From contig JAJDCT010000488.1 of NCBI GenBank assembly GCA_029260695.1, positions 1 through 5,108 of the forward strand: a DNA stretch of 5,108 nt, in the 5' to 3' direction. Made by a program: the position numbers and the translations under genes. Source of the DNA: Phycisphaeraceae bacterium. GTDB lineage: Bacteria > Planctomycetota > Phycisphaerae > Phycisphaerales > Phycisphaeraceae. How positions within the stretch are numbered: position 1 is the first letter of the stretch; the number at the start of each line of letters is the position of its first letter. Of the stretch, positions 1 to 4,257 are shown piece by piece. The notes beneath the pieces were generated by a model that saw nothing but the letters and a program-made list of their open reading frames with translations, had not been told where the DNA came from and did no database searches.

Positions 1-144
1 TCATCCACACGCCTTCAACTCACCCACGCGGGCCTGGTCCCGTCCCTACTGTGCTACGACATCTGCAACGCCGGCTGGAACCACTTCACAGACAGCCTCA
101 AAGCCTTCTGCGAAACCGGCAAAGGCAACCCCGCGACGTCTTGA
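1..144 (+). CDS. AHSA1/SRPBCC-domain protein, C-terminal end (5' partial)
   Basis: Reading frame 1 is open from the left edge to a TGA at 142-144 and gives the last 47 residues of a protein whose start lies outside the window. The segment reads like the C-terminal end of bacterial AHSA1-like (activator of Hsp90 ATPase homologue) SRPBCC proteins. It has a beta-strand with T-x-L-x-L-T-H, then GLVP, a C-Y-D-I-C segment, the GW of the last helix, and a closing SL...TGKG motif (residues 38-42 of the visible part) before a short Pro-containing tail. Proteins of this family are small soluble helix-grip folds that bind hydrophobic ligands; the bacterial members mostly lack a defined substrate. They are often encoded beside ArsR-type regulators, but that part of the locus is not visible here. 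A separate promoter at 176 suggests the next gene does not depend on this one for transcription. I am fairly confident of the family and cannot give a specific function. Confidence 0.8.
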   Translation, partial: SSTRLQLTHAGLVPSLLCYDICNAGWNHFTDSLKAFCETGKGNPATS

Positions 145-175
145 ATAGCACCCTGATAAATTTCAGATTTCACGG

Positions 176-203
176 TTGACATACCCTAACAACTACCTAT
201 CAT
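176..203 (+). promoter_or_regulatory. sigma70-like promoter for the SnoaL-like gene
   Basis: A perfect -35 box TTGACA (176-181) is followed after 16 bases by TATCAT (198-203), which matches the -10 consensus at five of six positions. Transcription would start near 210, giving a leader of about 38 bases before the ATG at 248 that includes the ribosome binding site. The first TTG of the box could be read as an in-frame start codon for the downstream gene, but the promoter explains it better. Confidence 0.7.
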
Positions 204-233
204 ATCACCTTGTTAAATCGAAAACCCTAACGG

Positions 234-239
234 AAAGGA
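234..239 (+). promoter_or_regulatory. Shine-Dalgarno site that fixes the start at 248
   Basis: AAAGGA lies 8 bases before the ATG at 248. It supports this start over the TTG at 176, which has no comparable site and sits inside the -35 box. Confidence 0.7.
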
Positions 240-247
240 ACCACCCC

Positions 248-646
248 ATGCCCGCAACCCAAGACGCCCTCGCCATCGGCAAACAACTCGCCGAGCTCTG
301 CAGCCAAGGCAAGAACCTCGACGCCATCGACACCCTCTACGCCGACGATGTCGTCAGCGTTGAGGCCTGCGACTCAGGCAACCCCGATATGCCCCAGACC
401 ATGACCGGCATCGACGCCATCCGCAACAAGAACCAGTGGTGGAGCGAAAACCACGAGGTCCACTCCGGCCAAGTCACCGGCCCGTTCCCCCACGGCGACC
501 GCTTCGTCCTCATGTTCAATTATGACATCACCCCCAAGTGCGGCCCCATGTCCGGCAACCGCATGCAGATGCAAGAGGCCGGCCTCTTCACCACCGACAA
601 CGGCAAGATCACCAAGGAAGAATTCTTCTACCACATGGGCGGGTAA
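248..646 (+). CDS. SnoaL-like / NTF2-family protein
   Basis: This encodes a 132-residue soluble protein without signal peptide or membrane segment, the usual size for a single-domain SnoaL/NTF2-like cone fold. The N-terminal helix (residues 5-31, ending in the L-x-x-L-Y-A-D-D pattern) leads into the strand V-V-S-V-E (35-39). A loop with MPQTMTG and the helix IDAIRNKNQWW (55-65) follow. The remaining strands contain NHEVHS (68-73), GPFPHGDRF (78-86) and a final GKITKEEFFY (119-128). The order of a helical start, a G-x-x-A-I helix and curved strands is typical of the fold, which includes cyclases, isomerases and many uncharacterised proteins. Ionisable residues in the cone (H69, E70, H72, D84, D93, E110) could line a pocket, but no specific reaction can be assigned. 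The ATG at 248 is chosen because of its ribosome binding site and because the extra 24 residues from the TTG at 176 would be encoded by the promoter. The gene has its own promoter and terminator, so it is probably monocistronic. It lies next to an AHSA1-like gene, another small ligand-binding fold. Confidence 0.88.
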   Translation: MPATQDALAIGKQLAELCSQGKNLDAIDTLYADDVVSVEACDSGNPDMPQTMTGIDAIRNKNQWWSENHEVHSGQVTGPFPHGDRFVLMFNYDITPKCGPMSGNRMQMQEAGLFTTDNGKITKEEFFYHMGG

Positions 647-676
647 GACCACCCTTATTCCATAACAAATAAACGC

Positions 677-715
677 CCGCCCGCCGACCAGCCCCCTCTG
701 CTCGGCGGGCGGTTT
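677..715 (+). terminator. hairpin terminator after the SnoaL-like gene
   Basis: An 11-bp perfect GC-rich inverted repeat has CCGCCCGCCGA at 677-687 and its complement at 702-712, with a 14-base loop. It begins about 30 bases after the TAA at 644-646. The + strand tail is short (TTT at 713-715), while the opposite strand has a longer T-rich flank (complement of 661-674). It is therefore a moderate intrinsic terminator for this gene, possibly working in both directions. Confidence 0.7.
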
Positions 716-788
716 GGCTATCAAGACGCTCGAGGTTTTTGTGCAATATATATATCCTCAGGGACTAGGCAAGTCTCAATAATTTCCC

Positions 789-818
789 TTGATAACCATG
801 CCACATTGAAGTTAACAT
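789..818 (+). promoter_or_regulatory. possible weak sigma70-like promoter
   Basis: TTGATA (789-794) and TAACAT (813-818) are separated by 18 bases, with five and four matches to consensus respectively. If used, transcription would begin near 825, giving the PEP-CTERM gene a long structured leader. It would also leave the Shine-Dalgarno sequence at 819-825 outside the transcript, so this promoter and the small ORF at 836 are hard to reconcile. Confidence 0.25.
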
Positions 819-825
819 AGGAGGG
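819..825 (+). promoter_or_regulatory. near-perfect Shine-Dalgarno sequence AGGAGGG
   Basis: AGGAGGG is a full anti-16S match and lies 10 bases before an ATG at 836. It is the strongest such site in the window, stronger than those of the clear genes, and is the main reason to consider a small ORF here. A chance occurrence in a G-rich region remains possible. Confidence 0.4.
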
Positions 826-835
826 TCAATTTTCG

Positions 836-964
836 ATGCAGCCCCGAGGATCTAGTCGGGCGCCCGGTTCCCGGGGGCAGCAGGGGGCCGGGAGGATCGC
901 ATCACAATCACAGCATGAGGTGGTGGTGGGTGTTCGCACCAAGTGCGACCTGTGCAGTCGGTAA
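836..964 (+). CDS. possible small ORF or leader peptide, 42 residues
   Basis: An ATG at 836, placed 10 bases after AGGAGGG, opens a 42-codon frame that stops at TAA 962-964. That is 47 bases before the PEP-CTERM start and in a different frame. The predicted product is basic and rich in Gly, Arg, Ser and Gln in its first 27 residues. It then runs into a short hydrophobic VVVGV stretch (29-33) and a C-x-x-C pair near the end (C37, C40, in KCDLCSR). There is no signal peptide and no family that I recognise. Codons such as CGG, GGG and AGG are more frequent than in the neighbouring genes, which argues against a long-established coding sequence. Its 5' half coincides with a GC-rich hairpin, so it could be a translated leader that affects folding of the downstream transcript, or a chance frame behind a chance ribosome binding site. 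Confidence 0.3.
   Translation: MQPRGSSRAPGSRGQQGAGRIASQSQHEVVVGVRTKCDLCSR
837..882 (+). repeat. imperfect inverted repeat / leader hairpin
   Basis: The arms at 837-845 and 874-882 pair as TGC-A-GCCCC with GGGGC-A-GCA, that is 8 base pairs around one A-A mismatch. Inside the loop, CGGG (857-860) can pair with CCCG (870-873). A perfect 10-base palindrome CGGGCGCCCG at 857-866 offers an alternative fold. No T-run follows, so it is not a typical terminator. Confidence 0.4.
934..948 (+). repeat. small hairpin in the leader
   Basis: TCGCAC (934-939) and GTGCGA (943-948) are perfect complements around a CAA loop. An overlapping alternative is GGTG-TTCG-CACC (929-940), a short stem with a UUCG loop. 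Both are short, so this is only suggestive of local RNA structure. Confidence 0.3.
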
Positions 965-997
965 TCCCAGGCTCGCATTAGTCGTCGAATTTCTCTC

Positions 998-1002
998 AGG
1001 AG
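998..1002 (+). promoter_or_regulatory. Shine-Dalgarno site of the PEP-CTERM gene
   Basis: AGGAG lies 9 bases before the ATG at 1012 and supports that start. Confidence 0.7.
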
Positions 1003-1011
1003 TACGCTCAC

Positions 1012-2190
1012 ATGTTTCATCCCCTCCGCCACATCAACTTTTCACAAACCCTCACCACTGCGCTGCTCGTGACCTTCACCGCCACGAACGCGCAGGCTGT
1101 GCCCGTGGTGCACGAGCGACTGAAACTTTTCAGTACGAATCCACAACTCGGCGACTCCTTCGGTGCCGATGTGGCGATCGCAGGCAATACCCTTCTTGTC
1201 GGGAAACCCTTCTCCACCCCCTTCCCCTTTATCGGTTCCCCAGAAGGCCCTGGTGCCATCCCAACATTCAATCTGGATTCGGGCAACTCACTTTTGAGCG
1301 GCCCCTCTTCAGACGGTATTTTTGGGAACTCCTTCGCCGTCGGCGGCAACACCATAGTCGCCGCTGTCTTCGAACCGGAAACGTTCAGTGGCGCGGTGAG
1401 CTTTTATGATCTAGCCACAGGCGCTTTTCGTACTGGCGCCGCACCTTTTGGTACCGTAGATTACAACGATGCGAGTATCGCGGCGGACGGCAACATCGCC
1501 CTCATCGCTCCACCCATTCAAAATGTCTCAAACCCCCCATCGAGCCTGGGCGAGTCGGTATTTGTCTACGACTTGACGACCGGCACCCAACTGCACGAAC
1601 TCTCACTCCCCGATTCCTCCACGGGCGATCTATTCGGCTCCTCCGTAGCGGTCGCAGGCGACAGGGCCGTTATCAGCGCTGCAGGAAGGGGGTCTACGTT
1701 CGTCTTTGACCTGAACACGGGCGGCCTGTTATTTGAGCTATTGACCCAACAAGGAGACCCGCTGAGTTCGAACGTGGCAGCCAGCGGCACAGCCGCACTC
1801 GTAGGAGATCGTATTTTTGACCTCACGAGCGGGAACGAGACATTTCAACTTATTGATTCGGATGGCAATCAACCAATCGGACGACGGGCGATCGGTGGTA
1901 ATCTGGCCGTCATCGGCAGCTCTGTTTTTGACCTGACTACGGGCCTTGAAATAGTCAGACTCGCGCCCTCGGATGCGCCGGGCACTTCTTTTGGAAAAAG
2001 CGTGGCAACCGATGGCCAGACCGTGGTTATCGGTGCACGCCAGGCCACTTTCTTTGATGTTGACCCAAATGTCTTCCCGTTCGAACCTTTTAATGCAGGG
2101 GCGGTTTACATCTTCGACATCCCCGAGCCCGCCAGCGCGGCGTTGTTGACAATAGGTGGTCTGTCTATACTTCGCCGCCGCACGAGCTGA
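1012..2190 (+). CDS. secreted FG-GAP-like seven-repeat beta-propeller with PEP-CTERM sorting signal
   Basis: This is a 392-residue exported protein. Residues 1-29 form a signal peptide with a hydrophobic core (TTALLVTF, 15-22) and a likely cut after A-Q-A (27-29). The body has seven repeats of an F-G-x-S-V-A-x-x-G-x-x-x-V-I-G type motif, starting near residues 46, 103, 151, 207, 251, 289 and 326. Each is followed by an aromatic-D-L-x-x-G type strand near 86, 131, 185, 231, 268, 305 and 366. Seven such units fit an FG-GAP_2-like beta-propeller. The stretch HERLKL (34-39) resembles the outer strand that precedes each later repeat, so it probably completes the last blade. The C-terminus is a PEP-CTERM signal: P-E-P at 371-373, a short hydrophobic segment (374-387) and R-R-R at 388-390. 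In that family an exosortase cleaves or anchors the protein at the cell surface; no exosortase gene is visible here. Ligand and role are unknown. The codon use is less GC-biased than in the neighbours in places (for example around 1801-1860). Confidence 0.88.
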   Translation: MFHPLRHINFSQTLTTALLVTFTATNAQAVPVVHERLKLFSTNPQLGDSFGADVAIAGNTLLVGKPFSTPFPFIGSPEGPGAIPTFNLDSGNSLLSGPSSDGIFGNSFAVGGNTIVAAVFEPETFSGAVSFYDLATGAFRTGAAPFGTVDYNDASIAADGNIALIAPPIQNVSNPPSSLGESVFVYDLTTGTQLHELSLPDSSTGDLFGSSVAVAGDRAVISAAGRGSTFVFDLNTGGLLFELLTQQGDPLSSNVAASGTAALVGDRIFDLTSGNETFQLIDSDGNQPIGRRAIGGNLAVIGSSVFDLTTGLEIVRLAPSDAPGTSFGKSVATDGQTVVIGARQATFFDVDPNVFPFEPFNAGAVYIFDIPEPASAALLTIGGLSILRRRTS

Positions 2191-2204
2191 TCGAATTGAA
2201 ACAA

Positions 2205-2858
2205 CTAACCCCCGCCCTTGATCCGATACACCTCCGCGACCAGCGCCTCGGCGTCTTTGGGTGCATCATCGCTTGATAGGGCACGATCGATCCAGTTGGT
2301 CGCCTGCACACGGTTCTCGCCGAGTTGCAATAGCACGTGCAGCGCGTCGCGCGCCAGGCTCCCGGGGGCACCAGCCGGAGTCGTAACCGGTTCGCCATCC
2401 GCCCCGATCGCGCCGGCAGGCAACGCATCAATAAACCTATCGACCTTCCCCTTCAGCGTCACCGCGATCGTCTCGGCGGTGCGCTTGCCGACCTCCGGCA
2501 GACTCTGCAAGAGCGCCAGATCGCGGTCGGCGATCGCGCCCGCTATCTGCGCCGTGGACAGCGTCATCGCACGCAGAGCCCGGCGGTGCCCGATGCCTTT
2601 GCAGGTCACAAACAGCTCGAAGAACTGCTTATCTGTCACACTCAAAAACCCCGCCAGCCTCGGGAAGATGGTCGCGCCCTGGGCCTGGGCTTCCAGGTAG
2701 TGCAGGGTGTGCAACGTCACGTCCCGGCCGATTGACCCCGAAAGCCTCGCCGAGGTGTACGCCGGCAGCAGCACCTCGTAGGTCAGCCCGTCGGGGAGCT
2801 TTAGGTAAGCCTTATCGGCGTCGATGGATTCCAATATGCCCTCAATCTTGGCGATCAT
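2205..2858 (-). CDS. ruvA: Holliday junction branch migration protein RuvA
   Basis: RuvA forms tetramers that hold the four arms of a Holliday junction flat while RuvB pulls DNA through and RuvC cuts it. The 217-residue product starts MIAKIEGIL, a typical RuvA opening. Residues 1-71 form the OB-fold domain I. Domain II has two helix-hairpin-helix motifs, C-K-G-I-G-H-R-R-A-L (86-95) and L-P-E-V-G-K-R-T-A-E (120-129). A low-complexity Ala/Gly/Pro linker (about 145-166) precedes domain III (167-213), which contacts RuvB in known RuvA proteins. The ATG at 2858 is chosen over an in-frame GTG at 2876 because it gives the canonical N-terminus; AGGTGG (2878-2873 on the minus strand) lies about 14 bases upstream, a rather long spacing. 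After HYLEA (53-57) there is an extra segment before the GF at 70-71, and the usual second acidic pin residue appears to be Ala. The second hairpin motif has Glu where most RuvA have Gly (P-G-I-G). The gene is flanked by opposite-strand genes on both sides, so it is not part of a ruvC-ruvA-ruvB operon here. Confidence 0.95.
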   Translation of the reverse strand: MIAKIEGILESIDADKAYLKLPDGLTYEVLLPAYTSARLSGSIGRDVTLHTLHYLEAQAQGATIFPRLAGFLSVTDKQFFELFVTCKGIGHRRALRAMTLSTAQIAGAIADRDLALLQSLPEVGKRTAETIAVTLKGKVDRFIDALPAGAIGADGEPVTTPAGAPGSLARDALHVLLQLGENRVQATNWIDRALSSDDAPKDAEALVAEVYRIKGGG

Positions 2859-2897
2859 GTAGCCGATAATACCCACCTACGGCCCGCGCGTCGCAGC

Positions 2898-2931
2898 GGG
2901 GGGAGGGCCGGGGGAAAAACCGGGGGAAAAC
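2898..2931 (+). repeat. tandem 12-bp repeat within a G-quadruplex-type motif
   Basis: Two adjacent 12-base units, CCGGGGGAAAAA (2908-2919) and the same with a final C (2920-2931), match at 11 of 12 positions. With the G-runs at 2898-2903 and 2905-2907 they give four tracts of at least three Gs with loops of 1, 2 and 7 bases, the classical quadruplex pattern. The G-rich strand is the sense strand of the DUF3592 gene; the C-rich strand is upstream of ruvA. It sits between two divergent genes. Confidence 0.6.
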
Positions 2932-2989
2932 CGCCGGGCGACAGTGGATCAGCGTTGGTGTAGCAACCCCCAAAGGACGATCTGAGAGT

Positions 2990-4084
2990 ATGCGGATCGC
3001 ATCGTACATCGTAACCATCGTGCTCCTGGCCGGGCTGTCTGTCGGCTTCGGCGTACATGCCGGCTGGCAACAGCAGCAGATGCTGCGCACCTATCAAGCA
3101 GCCCCCGCATCGGTCGACCAGAACGAAACACGAACCAGCAGACTTGGCGGCTACGAACCCGATGTCCGGTTCACCTACACCGTTGCAGGCAAGACCTACG
3201 AAAGCCAGCAGGCGGCACCGCTGCGTGTCAGCGGTTCGCGCGAATGGGCCGAGGGCATCACGCGCCGCATCCAGGCCGAAGGGTCCAACGCTTACTACAA
3301 CCCGCAAGACCCCGCCCAGGCGTACCTGATACCGATCGGTCGGTTCCGGCCCTATGGATTGATCCTCGCGGGACTCGCTATTTTAGCTATCGGCGTTCTA
3401 CCGATCCGTGCAGGTGGTGTATTCGCACACGAGCCTGTCGCCATCACCGGCGGGCCGTTCGACTGGTACACCCTGACCCCCGGCGGCTCCTACTCCGACC
3501 GAGCCCTGACCTGGTCCGCCGTGTCGGTGTTATGGTATCTGCTGGGCGCGGCAGCGATCGGGCATTACTACATGACAACTCCGCCGGCTTACGAGATGAA
3601 GTCCGGCGTGATCGGCGCGCTGTACACGGTCGCGGGACTTTGGCCGGTGTTGCGAGCCGTCGCCGCCGCCGCAGCCGCGTCCCGGATCGGCACACCCAAG
3701 GCCCACATGACCCAGAAGGCCGTGCATCTTGGCGAGCCGGTCATCGTCCGCATCGAACAGCCATTCCTGCGTGACACCACCGTCCTTGAAGTCCGCGTCG
3801 CCCTGACCTGCTGCCGACGCAACGGGCTGGGGTCTGTGCGCTACTACACCTCGTCCAACACCGTCGCCGAAGACCGGGCCGTCCAGGCCGGCGAGACGAT
3901 CCACGGTGAATTCACCTTCGAGGTCCCCCAGAAGAAACGCCACCCAAGCACGCCCTTTAACCGCTGGGACTACCCGCGCACCGACTGGCTGATCGAAGTC
4001 ACCACGCGCACCACCCGCTCGGCCGTCACAGCCAGCTTCCCCATCCTCGCCGAAAACCCCAAGCAAGCCGCCAAGGCCGCCTAA
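2990..4084 (+). CDS. DUF3592-like multi-pass membrane protein
   Basis: This is a 364-residue membrane protein of unknown function. Residues 6-25 form the first membrane segment. Residues 35-115 resemble the DUF3592 domain, with Y-E-P-D-V-R-F-T-Y-T-V-A-G-K-T-Y (55-70) and the Y-Y-N-P-x-D-P-x-x-A-x-L motif (102-113). A second membrane segment lies at about 122-139. Two more are likely at about 176-195 and 206-230, the last ending in an Ala-rich run (225-230). The C-terminal part (about 237-353) is soluble and rich in beta-strands. It contains a double Cys (C274-C275), F-x-F-E-V-P (308-313) and a P-S-T-P turn (319-322) before W-L-I-E-V (333-337). This pattern resembles arrestin-like beta-sandwich domains, but that is only an impression. 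The ATG at 2990 is preceded by AAAGGA (2972-2977) with a 12-base spacing, which is weak but acceptable. The gene is divergent from ruvA and separated by 173 bases from dacB, so it is probably transcribed alone. Nothing in the sequence reveals a partner or substrate. Confidence 0.82.
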   Translation: MRIASYIVTIVLLAGLSVGFGVHAGWQQQQMLRTYQAAPASVDQNETRTSRLGGYEPDVRFTYTVAGKTYESQQAAPLRVSGSREWAEGITRRIQAEGSNAYYNPQDPAQAYLIPIGRFRPYGLILAGLAILAIGVLPIRAGGVFAHEPVAITGGPFDWYTLTPGGSYSDRALTWSAVSVLWYLLGAAAIGHYYMTTPPAYEMKSGVIGALYTVAGLWPVLRAVAAAAAASRIGTPKAHMTQKAVHLGEPVIVRIEQPFLRDTTVLEVRVALTCCRRNGLGSVRYYTSSNTVAEDRAVQAGETIHGEFTFEVPQKKRHPSTPFNRWDYPRTDWLIEVTTRTTRSAVTASFPILAENPKQAAKAA

Positions 4085-4176
4085 AACGGCCCGGTCAACA
4101 CAACGCCCCAAAATCAAACACGCTCGGTCTTTCAGGTAGACCCGGTGTCCTTTCCCACGCGCCGTAGTACCATGCG

Positions 4177-4232
4177 CCGCCTCAATATCCACTCCCCCTT
4201 GGTACGCACCCTGCGGATCGTATTGAGGGCGG
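4177..4232 (+). repeat. long inverted repeat in the dacB leader
   Basis: CCGC-CTCAATA (4177-4187) is complementary to TATTGAG-G-GCGG (4221-4232), giving 11 base pairs with one bulged G and a 33-base loop. It ends 12 bases before the dacB ribosome binding site. It could be an operator-like site or an RNA hairpin. No T-run follows, so it is unlikely to end transcription of the upstream gene. Confidence 0.45.
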
Positions 4233-4257
4233 ACGCAACAACCCGGAGTGACACCCA

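Larger units (their letters stand above)
716..1011. other. intergenic region and leader of the PEP-CTERM gene
   Basis: No long gene is supported here. The left half (716-835) is AT-rich, with an ATATATAT run near 746-755. The right half is sharply G-rich, with runs of five Gs at 873-877 and 883-887 and a GGTGGTGGTGGG stretch at 919-930. It contains a possible promoter, a small ORF with a strong ribosome binding site and two hairpins, each listed separately. I see no known riboswitch consensus and no sigma54 GG/GC element. Confidence 0.6.

Noticed and set aside
374..724. 116-codon minus-strand frame opposite the SnoaL-like gene
   Set aside because: It starts inside the terminator hairpin and runs antisense to a well-supported gene. 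The product is low-complexity Val/Gly/Ala typical of a shadow frame.
746..756. ATATATAT run considered as a -10 region
   Set aside because: No -35 element is found at a suitable distance upstream. It may only be an AT-rich spacer.
915..1409. 164-codon plus-strand frame overlapping the PEP-CTERM gene start
   Set aside because: It overlaps the signal peptide and first repeats in another frame, is rich in Arg/His/Cys like a shadow frame, and lacks a Shine-Dalgarno sequence before its start.
2218..2735. Two plus-strand open frames across ruvA
   Set aside because: ruvA on the other strand is unambiguous, and these frames lack recognisable domains and a convincing ribosome binding site.
4085..4176. 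Terminator sought after the DUF3592-like gene
   Set aside because: Repeated CCCGGT words occur, but they do not form a stable stem followed by a T-run.
4199..4226. TTGGTA ... TATTGA considered as a dacB promoter
   Set aside because: The -10 candidate matches consensus at only three of six positions and overlaps the right arm of the inverted repeat, so the support is too weak.
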